From positions 1 to 64,000 of the forward strand of contig JAITUC010000046.1 in the NCBI GenBank assembly GCA_031286585.1: DNA of 64,000 nt. Reading direction: 5' to 3'. The DNA is from Delftia acidovorans. GTDB lineage: Bacteria > Pseudomonadota > Gammaproteobacteria > Burkholderiales > Burkholderiaceae_C. The notes beneath the pieces were generated by a model that was not told the origin of the DNA, did not search any database, and saw nothing but the letters and a program-made list of their open reading frames with translations. Numbering within the stretch: position 1 is the stretch's first letter; every line of letters begins with the position of its first letter. The translations under genes were made by a program, and so were the position numbers. Below, piece by piece: positions 8,627-17,222 of this stretch.

Positions 8627-9550
8627 CTAGCGCCCGGCCTCGCGCATCACCTGCTGCGCGAACTCTGCGGCCGAACCCTCGAACGGCTGGTTGCTGGCCG
8701 CCTCCAGCCGGCTGCGGATGGACGGCGCGCGCAGCGCCTGGGCCACGGCGGCGTTGATGCGCCGGGCCAGCGCTGGCGCCAGTTGTGGCGGCGCGAACAG
8801 GCCGAACAGCGAATCCAGGTTGGCCTGCGCATGGCCCAGCTGCGCCAGCGTGGGCACATCGGGCAGGGCCGCCAGCCGCTGTGGCGCGCCCACGGCCAGG
8901 GCCTTGAGGCGGCCCGCGCGCAGCGCCTGCAACTGCAGCGGCGCCACATTGGTGGACAGCAGCTCGAAATGCCCGGCCAGCGCATCGTTGAGCTGCTGGC
9001 CCCCGCCCTTGTAGGGCACATGAACGATGGGAATGCGCGTGGCCTGCCCTATGCGCTGCAGCACCGCGTGGCCCGTCGTGCCCTCGCCCGTGGTGGCCCA
9101 GCGTATGCCGCCGGGCATGCCGCGCGCCTCGGCCAGCATGCCTTCGAAATCTGCGGCCTTCAGCGCCGGTGTGCCCACCAGCAGCATGGGCGTGCGCATC
9201 ACGCCGGCCACGGGCGTCACGGAGGCTGCGGCCAGGCCCACGGCGGTGGCGGCGGCAAAGACCAGGGTGCGGCCATCGGGCGCGCTGCGCGCCAGCAGCT
9301 CCAGCGCCACGGTGCCGCTGGCGCCGGGGCGGTTGTCCACGATCACGGCCGTGCCCCATTGCTGCGCCAGCTGCTCGGCCAGGGCGCGGGCCACCATGTC
9401 GCTGACACCGCCTGCGGGGTAGGCCACCACGATCCGCACGCTGGCGCCCGGCCAGGCCGGTGATCCCCGGGCGGTCCCTGCCAGCAGCGCGCAGGCGCCC
9501 GCCGCCAGCAGGGCGCGCCGGCGGGTATCGGTGCCTTGCGGTGCCCGCAT
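8627..9550 (-). CDS. Bug/TctC-family periplasmic solute-binding protein
   Basis: A 307-residue protein of the tripartite-tricarboxylate-transporter binding family, greatly expanded in Burkholderiales. The N-terminus has twin-arginine-like RRR followed by a hydrophobic stretch and signal cleavage near residue 30. Family motifs are YPAGGVSDMVAR, VDNRPGASG and HVPYKGGGQ. It lies 3 bases downstream of a LysR gene on the same strand. No TctA/TctB membrane genes are present here, as is common for orphan Bug proteins. The ligand is probably a carboxylate, perhaps linked to the divergent hydrolase. Confidence 0.9.
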   Translation of the reverse strand: MRAPQGTDTRRRALLAAGACALLAGTARGSPAWPGASVRIVVAYPAGGVSDMVARALAEQLAQQWGTAVIVDNRPGASGTVALELLARSAPDGRTLVFAAATAVGLAAASVTPVAGVMRTPMLLVGTPALKAADFEGMLAEARGMPGGIRWATTGEGTTGHAVLQRIGQATRIPIVHVPYKGGGQQLNDALAGHFELLSTNVAPLQLQALRAGRLKALAVGAPQRLAALPDVPTLAQLGHAQANLDSLFGLFAPPQLAPALARRINAAVAQALRAPSIRSRLEAASNQPFEGSAAEFAQQVMREAGR

Positions 9551-9553
9551 GCC

Positions 9554-10483
9554 TCAGCCGCCCGGCGCCTGGTGGCGCTGCGCCAGCCCGCGCGCCAGGG
9601 CGATGAAGGTGCCCACGGGACCTGCGCCGCCTGCTTGCGTGCCGGCCTCGCGGTGCACCAGGGTGAGCGGGGCGCTCAGCCGCACGGCGGGTTCGAAGGC
9701 GCGGTAGACCACGGCCTCTGGGTGGGCGCCGCGCACCGAGGCCGGTACGATGGACAGGCCCACGCCTGCCGCCACCAGGTTCACATTGGTCATCATGCGT
9801 TCCACCTCGGCGGCCACCTCCACCTGCACCTTGTTGCGGGCGCACAGGGCCAGCAGGTTCGCGTACAGCCCCGGCGCGCCCGTGCGCCGCACCAGGATCA
9901 GCCGCTCGCCATCGAGCTGGCGCAGCGCCACGGGCCGCGCGGCATCGCGCGCCAGCCGGTGGTCCACGGGAATGGCCAGCAGCGCGGGCTCCTGCAGCAG
10001 CGTCTCGAACACCAGGCCCTCGGGCCGGGCCACCGGCACGCGCAGAAAGCCGCAGTGCATGCGCCCGGCCTGCACGGCCTCGGTGATCTCGGCGGCATTG
10101 TTCTCGCTCACGTCCAGCGCAATGTCGGGATGGCGCCCCCGGCACAGGCGCAGCACCTCGGGCGTGAAGGCATGGGCCGCCGCCGAGCTGGTGAAGCCCA
10201 CATGGATGCGCCCGCGCTCGCCGCGTGCAAAGGCCTGCATGCGGTCGCGCATGGCGGTGAAGTCGGCCAGCAGCCGCGTGGCCTCGCCCTGCAGCTCCAG
10301 GCCCGCGTCGGTCAGGTCCACGCCCTTGGGGTGGCGCCGGAACAGGGCAATGCCCAGCTCCTCCTCCAGCGCGCGGATCTGCTGCGACAGCGGCGGCTGC
10401 TGCATGCCCAGCAGCTCGGCCGCGCGCGTGATGTGGCCGGTGTCGGCCACGGCCAGGAAGTAACGGAGGTGGCGCAGTTCCAT
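9554..10483 (-). CDS. LysR-family regulator
   Basis: A 309-residue LTTR with the N-terminal winged helix (ELRHLRYFLAVADTGHITRAAELL) and a substrate-binding domain from about residue 90. It is co-oriented with the Bug-protein gene (3-base gap) and divergent from a secreted hydrolase, so it probably controls both. The 145-base gap upstream is AT-rich near the start codon, consistent with a promoter and LysR site. Confidence 0.92.
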   Translation of the reverse strand: MELRHLRYFLAVADTGHITRAAELLGMQQPPLSQQIRALEEELGIALFRRHPKGVDLTDAGLELQGEATRLLADFTAMRDRMQAFARGERGRIHVGFTSSAAAHAFTPEVLRLCRGRHPDIALDVSENNAAEITEAVQAGRMHCGFLRVPVARPEGLVFETLLQEPALLAIPVDHRLARDAARPVALRQLDGERLILVRRTGAPGLYANLLALCARNKVQVEVAAEVERMMTNVNLVAAGVGLSIVPASVRGAHPEAVVYRAFEPAVRLSAPLTLVHREAGTQAGGAGPVGTFIALARGLAQRHQAPGG

Positions 10484-10628
10484 ATATGTGAAAAGTATCC
10501 AGCCGATATCCTAAAAATCTTTGAAATATTGGACAAGCCTCTACAGAATCCCATCCAGTCACCGATGCGGCCGCGTGCCGCGGCGCGGCAGGTGACTTCC
10601 AACAAGAAGCCAGGACAGGAGACAAGAC

Positions 10629-12017
10629 ATGCAAGCATCCCCGTATTTCCCCCTGCGTCCCGCCAGCGTCTCGCTGCTGGCCGCGCTCGCCCTGGCCGGC
10701 TGCGGCGGCGGCCCGGCCGTGCTGCACGGGCCGGTCACCTCCATCGAGACCGCACCCAGGAGCACGGCCTGCCCCGCCGAGATTCCTGCGGGCATCAGCT
10801 GCTGGGCCGGCCAGGACTCCAAGGGCGCCTACTACCTGATCGCCAAGCCCGCGCAGTGGAACGGCACCCTGGTGCTGCACGCCCACGGCGGCCCCGACCT
10901 GGCCGCGCCCACCGCCGACCGTGCGGCCGAAGACCTGGTGCGCTGGTCCATCATGGTGCGCGCAGGCTACGCCTGGGCCGGCTCCACCTACCGCCAGGGC
11001 GGCGTGGAAGTGCGCGCCGCCGCAGAGGACACCGAGCGCCTGCGCGGCATCTTCCGCCAGCATGTGGCCAAGCCGCAGCGCACCATCCTGCACGGCCAGT
11101 CCTGGGGTGCAGGCGTGGCGGCCAAGGGCGCGGAAATGTTCAACGAGCAGACCGTGGGCGAGCGCCCCTACGACGGCGTGCTGCTCACCAGCGGCGTGCT
11201 GGGCGGCGGCACCCATGCCTATGACTTCCGCACCGATCTGCGCGTGATCTACCAGTACCTGTGCGGCAACCACCCGCGCCCCAATGAGCCGCAGTACGCG
11301 CTCAACCTGGGCCTGCCCGCCGATGCAAAAATGCGCCAGGCCGACGTGGCCCTGCGCGTGAACGAATGCCTGGCGCTGGACAAGCCCGCCGCCCAGCGCA
11401 CGGCCGCGCAGCAGGCGAAGATCGATACCATCACCAAGGTCATCAAGATCCCCGAAAGCGCCATCCAGTCGCACATGAACTGGGGCACCATGCACTTCCA
11501 GGACATCTCGGCCAGGCGCACGGGCGGCGCCAGCCCCTTCGGCAACGAGGGCGCGGTCTATGCCGGCTCGGCCGACGATGCCGCGCTCAATGCCGGCGTG
11601 CTGCGCTACCGCGCCGACCCTGCGGCCTACCGCAAGTTCGCCGATGACACCGACCCCGTGGGCAGGATCGGCGTGCCGGTGCTCTCGGCCAAGTGGATCG
11701 GCGACCCCACGGCGTTCGTGGAGCTGGATGCGCGGTTTCGGGCGGTGATGCAGCAGGGCGGCAGCGGGGACCGGCTGGTGCAGACCTTTACGCGGCAGGG
11801 GACGCACAGCTATATCAGCGATGCGACCTATCCGACGTTGATGACTGCGTTGATGCAGTGGGTGGAGGCGGGGGTGAAGCCGACTGCTGCGGGGATTGCT
11901 TCGGCCTGTTCTGCGAATGAGGCCAGGTTTGGGGTGGGGTGTAGTTTTGATGCGGCTTATGTGCCGGCTGCGTTGAGTGTGCGGGTGCCTGAGAGGTCGC
12001 GGCCTGTGCTTCCTTGA
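10629..12017 (+). CDS. Secreted lipoprotein alpha/beta hydrolase
   Basis: A 462-residue protein with a lipobox (LAGC, acylated C25), so it is exported and anchored to a membrane. Serine-hydrolase features are the nucleophile elbow HGQSWGAG with S158, an oxyanion-type LVLHAHGG near 82-88 and a late GTHSYI histidine near residue 400. An esterase role on a plant or polymer ester is plausible but unproven. It is preceded by an AGGAGACAAGAC ribosome site and divergent from LysR-Bug. From about 11700 to the stop the codon choice changes sharply from C-ending to T/G-ending codons, next to a large repeat. The reading frame stays intact. Confidence 0.8.
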   Translation: MQASPYFPLRPASVSLLAALALAGCGGGPAVLHGPVTSIETAPRSTACPAEIPAGISCWAGQDSKGAYYLIAKPAQWNGTLVLHAHGGPDLAAPTADRAAEDLVRWSIMVRAGYAWAGSTYRQGGVEVRAAAEDTERLRGIFRQHVAKPQRTILHGQSWGAGVAAKGAEMFNEQTVGERPYDGVLLTSGVLGGGTHAYDFRTDLRVIYQYLCGNHPRPNEPQYALNLGLPADAKMRQADVALRVNECLALDKPAAQRTAAQQAKIDTITKVIKIPESAIQSHMNWGTMHFQDISARRTGGASPFGNEGAVYAGSADDAALNAGVLRYRADPAAYRKFADDTDPVGRIGVPVLSAKWIGDPTAFVELDARFRAVMQQGGSGDRLVQTFTRQGTHSYISDATYPTLMTALMQWVEAGVKPTAAGIASACSANEARFGVGCSFDAAYVPAALSVRVPERSRPVLP

Positions 12018-12040
12018 TTGGGTTGGTGGGTCTTGTTTTT

Positions 12041-12432
12041 GACCCTGCCGGGGAGGTGTTTTTCGAGGCCGGGTCTCGGCCCGGCAGCCGACCTACCTTT
12101 CTTTGATTCGTCAAAGAAACGTAGGCCAAAGAAAGACGACCCGAATGTCCGCGACCCCTTCGCTTCGCTGCGGGGCAACCTGCGTCGGGGGGGCGGGGGG
12201 GGGGGGCGCGGGCGCCCCCGGGGCGGGGGGGGGGCGGGGGCCGCCCACCGGGGGGCGCCGAGTCGAAGCCAGCCGGGCCCGCCAAAACCACTGGGGGGGT
12301 GTGCCCGAGGCCCCCGGCGGCGCGACAGAGCCCGAAGCTGTCCGCTCCTGCGCGAGTCAGCCACCCCCGCGGGCGCCCCGACGCAGGCGCCGACATACTG
12401 GGAGTGGGCTCGGGCCTTTGCTTCGCTCGGCC
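12041..12432 (+). repeat. Structured interspersed repeat, copy A (inverted relative to copy B)
   Basis: A non-coding element of about 390 bases. Part 1 (12041-12190) contains hairpins, including TTTCTTTG/CAAAGAAA at 12098-12119. The core is bounded by CCTGCGTCGGGG (12179-12190) and its exact inverse CCCCGACGCAGG (12376-12387). Part 2 runs to 12432. The core is an extreme G-run region. The same two outer parts recur in opposite orientation at 13924-14260. It separates the convergent hydrolase and LysR genes. Open frames through it are artefacts of high GC. Confidence 0.8.
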
Positions 12433-12442
12433 TGGTGTTTTT

Positions 12443-13333
12443 TTAGCGGGGCATGTTGGTTCTTGTGGCGGGGGCCAGTTGCGCCGCGAACTCGCGCGCG
12501 GCCGCGCTGTAGCTGGCGCCTCGGCGCCACAGCAGGCCGGCGGTGCGGATGAGTTGGGGGGCTACCAGGTGGATGGCTACCATGTCCGTGGCCTGCTGGG
12601 CGGCGCGCTCGGGGACGATGGTGGCCATATCGCCCCAGCGGCACAGCGCGATCAGCGATTCCACCGAGCCCATTTCCGCGCGCAGCAAGGGCGTGACGCC
12701 TGCGGTGCGCAGCCCGTCCTCGATCAGGCTGCGCGTATAGAACGTGCGGGGCAGCAAGGCCAGCGGCACGCCGGCCAGCGACTTGACGGACAGGGTGCGG
12801 CGCCCGGCCAGCGGATGCGATGGGTTGACCAGCAGCATCATGCGTTCGTCGAACAGCGGCAGCGCGTCCAGCTCGGCGCGCTGGGGCGGGTGAAAGCTCA
12901 CGCCCAGGTCCAGGCTGCCGTCCAGCAATCCCTGCTCCACGGGCGGCGCCAGCAGCTCGATCACCACCACGTTGACCTTGGGGTAGGCGCGCATGAACGC
13001 CGCCACGGCGGGTGCCACCAGGGTGTTGAGGAAGGTGGGAATCACGCCGATGGTCAGCGTCCCGGTCTGCAGCTCGCTGAGGTCGGCCAGGGCCATGCGC
13101 CCGGCCTCCACCTCATGCAGCGCACGCTCCGCATAGTTGCGGAACACCACGCCCGCCTGCGACAGCTTCAGCCCCCGGCCAATGCGCTCGAACAGCGCCA
13201 TGCCCAGCTCCTCTTCCAGCTGGCGCAGCCCATGCGAGAGCGTGGACTGCGTGACATAGAGGTTCCTGGCCGATGTCGTCAGGTGCTCGGTCTTGGCGAT
13301 ATCGACAAAGTAGCGCAGCTGGCGCAGTTCCAT
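12443..13333 (-). CDS. LysR-family regulator (CynR-like)
   Basis: A 296-residue LTTR. HTH residues 1-60 (ELRQLRYFVDIAKTEHLTTSARNLYVTQSTLSHGLRQLEEELG), effector domain from about 88 (GTLTIGVIPTFLN). The start at 13333 is the family's standard M-E-L-R. It lies between two inverted repeat copies, together with the small gene upstream on the same strand. The stop falls 10 bases from the edge of repeat copy A. No obvious divergent target is present, so its regulon is unknown. Confidence 0.9.
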   Translation of the reverse strand: MELRQLRYFVDIAKTEHLTTSARNLYVTQSTLSHGLRQLEEELGMALFERIGRGLKLSQAGVVFRNYAERALHEVEAGRMALADLSELQTGTLTIGVIPTFLNTLVAPAVAAFMRAYPKVNVVVIELLAPPVEQGLLDGSLDLGVSFHPPQRAELDALPLFDERMMLLVNPSHPLAGRRTLSVKSLAGVPLALLPRTFYTRSLIEDGLRTAGVTPLLRAEMGSVESLIALCRWGDMATIVPERAAQQATDMVAIHLVAPQLIRTAGLLWRRGASYSAAAREFAAQLAPATRTNMPR

Positions 13334-13400
13334 AGGTGCAGGCGAGGGAGGGGGTACGGCGGGCCAGTTTCTCACAGAGGGACGGGCCCGCAAGAGCCGC

Positions 13401-13799
13401 TCATGCGTCGTCGCTGTCGTCCACGAACTCCATCAGCTTCGGCAGCATTTCAACCTGATAAATGGCCGCCGTGAGCCGCATGCCGAACAGGGAATCAGGC
13501 CGCCCGAAAGCGGCATGGGCCAGTCGCAGGGTGGCGGCAGCCTTGAGCCATTCCAGCTCGAAGTCGAAACGATCCTCGGGCTGGTGCGTGCTCATGCGCC
13601 TGACGTGGTCCAGCGCAAGCTCCACGGCGTTGTCCACGTCGGAATCGCACACTTGCCATTCAGTGTCGTTGTTGCTCAGCTCGACCAGCTGCTTCAACGT
13701 GTTCTGCAACAGCCCGCGCGAGGCATGCATGACCTGCCGCCAGGTGGGCAACAGGGATGGAGGGGGAAGGGCCGCCTGGACGGCAATGAGGGGGTTCAT
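13401..13799 (-). CDS. Hypothetical protein, 132 residues
   Basis: Not recognised. A soluble, mostly helical protein with an acidic C-terminus (EFVDDSDDA) and no signal peptide or membrane segment. It has central segments such as VDNAVELALDHVRRMSTHQPEDRFDFELEWLKAAATLRLAHAAFG in pattern, here only described. ATG at 13799 is used because TAGGAA lies about 7 bases upstream; a longer upstream start would run into a low-complexity leader. It stands 67 bases upstream of the LysR gene, in the segment between the two inverted repeats. Confidence 0.6.
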   Translation of the reverse strand: MNPLIAVQAALPPPSLLPTWRQVMHASRGLLQNTLKQLVELSNNDTEWQVCDSDVDNAVELALDHVRRMSTHQPEDRFDFELEWLKAAATLRLAHAAFGRPDSLFGMRLTAAIYQVEMLPKLMEFVDDSDDA

Positions 13800-13923
13800 G
13801 TCTTGGTTCCTATATGAAACAAAGACCCCGCTTGAGGTGGAGGCTGCAACCTCTGTATTGGTGTTACGACACACCAAGCCTTTCGGCTCGCCGCCAGTTT
13901 AACGGCTGCGTATCCAGAAACGG

Positions 13924-14260
13924 GGCCGAGCGCAGCGACGGCCCGAGCAAACTCCCCGTATGTCAGCGCCTGCGTCGTGGCGGTTGTGGGGTTGCAAGCC
14001 TGCCGAAGGACAGGCTTGCTTCGTGATCTGACTCGCCGTGATGTCTGAACGTAGCGCGCAGCGCGAAGAGAGTTTCACGGCGAACCCCGCAACCGCCACG
14101 ACGCAGGTTGCCCCGCAGCGAAGCGAAGGGGTCGCGGACATCCGGGTCGCCTTTGCTTTGCCTACTTTTCTTCGGCCGGCGTACCGGTGGCGAAACAAAG
14201 GAAAGTAGGTCGGCTGCCGGGCCGAAACCCGGCCTCGAAAAGAAACCCCCCGGCAGGGAC
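13924..14260 (-). repeat. Structured interspersed repeat, copy B (inverted relative to copy A)
   Basis: Read on the minus strand, 14260 to 14108 matches part 1 of copy A and 13968 to 13924 matches part 2. The copies share GGCCGGGT-TCGGCCCGGCAG, the block ending GCTGCGGGGCAACC, and CGACGCAGGCG-TGACATAC. The cores differ in sequence but sit at the same place. It lies between the small gene at 13401-13799 and cpdB. The flank 14261-14369 is almost free of G on the plus strand. Confidence 0.8.
13969..14107. repeat. 139-bp hairpin unit at the core of repeat copy B
   Basis: Bounded by 25-base inverted arms (13969-13993 and 14083-14107) that match at 24 of 25 positions. Inside are two further hairpins: GCAAGCCTG/CAGGCTTGC (13994-14002, 14011-14019) and CGCCGTGA/TCACGGCG (14034-14041, 14075-14082). 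The whole could fold as a long stem with two side arms, as DNA cruciform or RNA. No open frame or transposase is inside. Confidence 0.7.
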
Positions 14261-14369
14261 AAAAAAAAACAGCACCTGACCAAGACCAGAACAAGACCAG
14301 CCCACCTGTCACACCCCTGTAAACCCCCACCAACAAACTCCCCCCCTTCACCACCCCCACAAAAACCAC

Positions 14370-16448
14370 ATGCCGCTGAGCAACCTCCCCACATTGCAAT
14401 CCCTGCTCCTGTCCCGCCGCCTGGCGCTGAGCGTCCTGGCCAGCGCCGCGCTGGTCGCCGCCTGCGGTGGCAGCGACAGCAACGACAGCACCACGCCCCC
14501 GGTGGCCAGCCAGCCGGCGACGGCCACGCTGGCCGTGCTGGAGACCACGGATCTGCACTTCAACGTGCGCAGCTATGACTATTTCAAGCTGGCCGAGGAC
14601 GCCTCCTACGGCTTTGAGCGCACGGCCACGCTGGTGCGTGCGGCGCGCAAGGAGTTTGCCAATACGCTGCTGGTGGACAACGGCGACACCATCCAGGGCA
14701 CGGCCCTGGCCGATTACGAGGCCGAGGTGTCCAAGATCCCCTGCACGCAGCAGCTGTCCATGTACAAGGCCATGGGCGCGCTGGGATTCGATGCAGGCAC
14801 GCTGGGCAACCACGAGTTCAACTACGGGCTGCCCTTCCTGAACCAGGTGCTGGGCGGCGGCCTGGATGTGGACGGCGTGGACAAGACGCTCAAGTGTGCG
14901 GGCAATGGCTTTCCCATGGCGCTGTCGAATGTCTACAGCAGCAAGACCAAGCAGCCGCTGGTGCAGCCCTACGTGATTCTGGAGCGCAAGATCGCGGCCA
15001 AGGACAAGGATGGCAAGGCGGTGGAGCTGCCCATCAAGATCGGCGTGATCGGCTTCACCACGCCGGGCATCATGAACTGGGACAAGCGCTACCTGGAAGG
15101 CAAGCTCTACACGGAAGGCGCCGTGGAGTCCGCCCAGAAGTACCTGCCCGAGATGCGCGCCAAGGGCGCCGATGTGGTGGTGGCCATGCTGCACGGCGGC
15201 CTGGACGGCGCGGCCTACTCGCCGACGATGGAGAACCCCGGCCTGCACCTGAGCAAGGTGGCCGGCATCGACGCCATGGTCATGGGCCACCAGCACAGCG
15301 TGTTCCCCGATACGGCGGCCACGCCGGCGTTCTCGCAGGCGGGCGTGGACAACAAGGCCGGCACCATCAACGGCGTGCAGTCGGTGATGGCCAGTTCCTG
15401 GGGCAAGGCGCTGGGCGTGATCCAGCTGGCGCTCAAGTGGGACGGCAAGCAGTGGAGCGTGGACAAGAGCGCGGGCAAGAGCGAGCTGCGCAATATCCAG
15501 ACCGGCAAGGACGCCGCAGGCAAGGCCACCTACGTGGCCGTGGACCCGACGGTGGCACCGCTGATCGAGAGCCAGCACCAGGCCGCCATCCAGTACGTGA
15601 AGACGCCCATCGGCAGCACGGACTTCCGCATGAGCACGCTGTTCGCCGATGTGGGCGACCCGGGCGCCATCCAGATCGTCAACCAGGCGCAGCGCGACTA
15701 TGTGGCCGCCTATGTGAAGGCCAGCCTGCCGCAGTACGCGCAGCTGCCCGTGCTGTCGGTGAGCGCGCCGTTCAAGTCGGGCTTCCAGGGCGGCGCCGAC
15801 TACACCGACGTGGCCGTGGGCCCGCTGGCCATCTACAACGCGGCCGACTTGTACCTGTACCCCAACACCGTGTATGCGGTGAAGGTGAACGGCGCCGACA
15901 TCAAGGACTGGCTGGAGGCCGCTGCCAAGCGCTTCAACCAGATCGACCCGGCCAAGACGGGTGAGCAGCAGCTGATCAGCACCTTCCCGGGCTACAACTT
16001 CGACATGTTCACCACGGCCGATGTGCAGTACGAGATCGACGTGACCCAGCCCGTGGGCAGCCGCATCAAGAACCTGCAGTACCTGGGCAAGGCCATCGAC
16101 CCGGCGCAGGAGTTCGTGATCGCCACGAACAACTACCGCGCCACCAGCGGCAAGAGCTTCATCGCCAAGCTCGACGGCTCCAGCGCCATCTGGGCCTCGC
16201 CGGACGCCAACCGCGACGTGGTGATCGGCTACGTGCGCAAGAACGGCAGCATCACGCGCGCCGCCAATGGCGCGGCCAAGAGCTGGCGCTTCACCAAGGT
16301 GGCCACCTCGGCCAACGTGGTGTTCAGCTCCGGCGCCAACGCGCTGCCGGTGGCGCAGGCAGCGGGCCTGGCCAACATCTCGCTGGTGGCGGCCGATGAC
16401 GGCTCGGGCAAGGGCACGTCCAAGTACCGCCTGGATCTGTCGAAGTAA
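14370..16448 (+). CDS. cpdB: 2',3'-cyclic-nucleotide 2'-phosphodiesterase/3'-nucleotidase, lipoprotein form
   Basis: A 692-residue metallophosphoesterase that salvages extracellular nucleotides. A lipobox (VAAC) places it on a membrane. The calcineurin-type N-terminal domain shows TTDLHFNV, VDNGDTIQG, GTLGNHEFNYG and MGHQHS, the metal-binding set. The C-terminal 5'-nucleotidase domain shows the substrate-stacking Y-N and VIATNNYRATSG region near the end. Length fits CpdB (about 650-700). Transcription ends at a strong hairpin just after the stop. The 5' flank is repeat copy B, so its promoter must lie in or right after that repeat. Confidence 0.9.
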   Translation: MPLSNLPTLQSLLLSRRLALSVLASAALVAACGGSDSNDSTTPPVASQPATATLAVLETTDLHFNVRSYDYFKLAEDASYGFERTATLVRAARKEFANTLLVDNGDTIQGTALADYEAEVSKIPCTQQLSMYKAMGALGFDAGTLGNHEFNYGLPFLNQVLGGGLDVDGVDKTLKCAGNGFPMALSNVYSSKTKQPLVQPYVILERKIAAKDKDGKAVELPIKIGVIGFTTPGIMNWDKRYLEGKLYTEGAVESAQKYLPEMRAKGADVVVAMLHGGLDGAAYSPTMENPGLHLSKVAGIDAMVMGHQHSVFPDTAATPAFSQAGVDNKAGTINGVQSVMASSWGKALGVIQLALKWDGKQWSVDKSAGKSELRNIQTGKDAAGKATYVAVDPTVAPLIESQHQAAIQYVKTPIGSTDFRMSTLFADVGDPGAIQIVNQAQRDYVAAYVKASLPQYAQLPVLSVSAPFKSGFQGGADYTDVAVGPLAIYNAADLYLYPNTVYAVKVNGADIKDWLEAAAKRFNQIDPAKTGEQQLISTFPGYNFDMFTTADVQYEIDVTQPVGSRIKNLQYLGKAIDPAQEFVIATNNYRATSGKSFIAKLDGSSAIWASPDANRDVVIGYVRKNGSITRAANGAAKSWRFTKVATSANVVFSSGANALPVAQAAGLANISLVAADDGSGKGTSKYRLDLSK

Positions 16449-16472
16449 GTTCCGGCAGGCAAGCAACGAAAA

Positions 16473-16502
16473 AGCCCCGTGCATCTGGCACGGGGCTTTT
16501 TT
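16473..16502. terminator. Intrinsic terminator between convergent genes
   Basis: AGCCCCGTGC, 5-base loop, GCACGGGGCT, then six T on the plus strand and a matching A-run on the other side. It should stop transcripts from cpdB and from the convergent thioesterase gene. Confidence 0.9.
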
Positions 16503-16520
16503 GCTTGTGCCGAACGGGCT

Positions 16521-17117
16521 TCAGCGCGCAGGCGGCAGCTCGAAGACCAGGCAGGTGGTGGTGGCGTGGGCGTAGAGCGTGCCATCGGGGCCGACCAGGC
16601 GCGCCTCGGCCGTGGCCAGCTGGCGGCCGCAGTGCAGCACGCGGCCTTCGGCGCGCACGCGCGGCACGCGCGGGGTCAGGGCCTTGACCAGGTTCACCCC
16701 CAGCTCGGCCGTGGTGTAGCCTCGGCCCGGCGGCATGCAGGTGTGGACGGCGCAGCCCAGCGCGGAGTCCAGCAGGGTGGCGAACCAGCCGCCGTGCACC
16801 GTGCCCATGGGGTTGAGGTGGTTGGCGCCGGGGCGGCCCTGGAAAACGGCGCTGCCTTCGCCCACGGAAATCAGCATGAAGTCCAGCGTGCGTGCAATGG
16901 GCGGGTAGGGCAGCTCGCCGCGCAGCATGGCCTGCATCAGCTCCAGCCCGCTGCGGCCTGCGACCTGGTCGGGGCGCGACACGCCTGCGCCGGGGCCGGC
17001 GTCCAGCCGGAGGGTGACCGCCTGTTCCTCGTCCAGCCAGGCTTGCAGGGCAGGGGAGATTGCGCTGGAGGTGGCGCTGGAGGTGGCCTGCTCCGGGGAG
17101 TGGGTGCGGGTGTCCAT
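16521..17117 (-). CDS. PaaI-family acyl-CoA thioesterase
   Basis: A 198-residue hotdog-fold protein. The family core NPMGTVHGGWFATLLDSALG, with the H-G-G loop and catalytic acidic residue, lies in the middle, followed by the second strand set (TTAELGVNLVKALTPR). ATG at 17117 is preferred over 17135 because AAAGAGAG lies about 7 bases upstream. It is divergent from a MarR gene across a palindromic operator, suggesting MarR control. Such enzymes release acyl or aryl groups from CoA; the substrate is unknown. Confidence 0.85.
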   Translation of the reverse strand: MDTRTHSPEQATSSATSSAISPALQAWLDEEQAVTLRLDAGPGAGVSRPDQVAGRSGLELMQAMLRGELPYPPIARTLDFMLISVGEGSAVFQGRPGANHLNPMGTVHGGWFATLLDSALGCAVHTCMPPGRGYTTAELGVNLVKALTPRVPRVRAEGRVLHCGRQLATAEARLVGPDGTLYAHATTTCLVFELPPAR

Positions 17118-17180
17118 GGAATGTCTCTCTTTCATCGGGAAAAGTGCGGGCGCCAGCCTGTCTGGGATGGCGGTGTGGAT

Positions 17181-17215
17181 ATTATTGTATCTGCAACAGT
17201 TGTATATGCAATAAT
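17181..17215. promoter_or_regulatory. Candidate MarR operator/promoter
   Basis: ATTATTG (17181-17187) and CAATAAT (17209-17215) are perfect inverted arms flanking a further TGCAAC/GTTGTA inner pair. It is an AT-rich island 8 bases before the MarR start and upstream of the thioesterase, the usual place for an autoregulatory MarR site. Confidence 0.6.
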
Positions 17216-17222
17216 CTGCGCC

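Noticed and set aside
8361..11807. Very long minus-strand open frame of 1148 codons
   Set aside because: It runs antisense to, or out of frame with, four well-supported genes and gives repetitive His/Arg/Gly-rich protein, as expected from the complement of GC-rich codons.
12018..12446. Short open frames in the repeat before the LysR gene
   Set aside because: They arise from the hairpin-rich repeat and G-runs, overlap in several registers and have no ribosome site.
12041..14260. Inverted repeats considered as ends of an insertion sequence
   Set aside because: No transposase lies between them; the enclosed genes are a LysR regulator and a small unknown gene, and no target duplication was seen.
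13899..16484. Long minus-strand open frame of 861 codons across cpdB
   Set aside because: cpdB on the other strand has a lipobox, all metal motifs and normal length; the antisense product is low-complexity.
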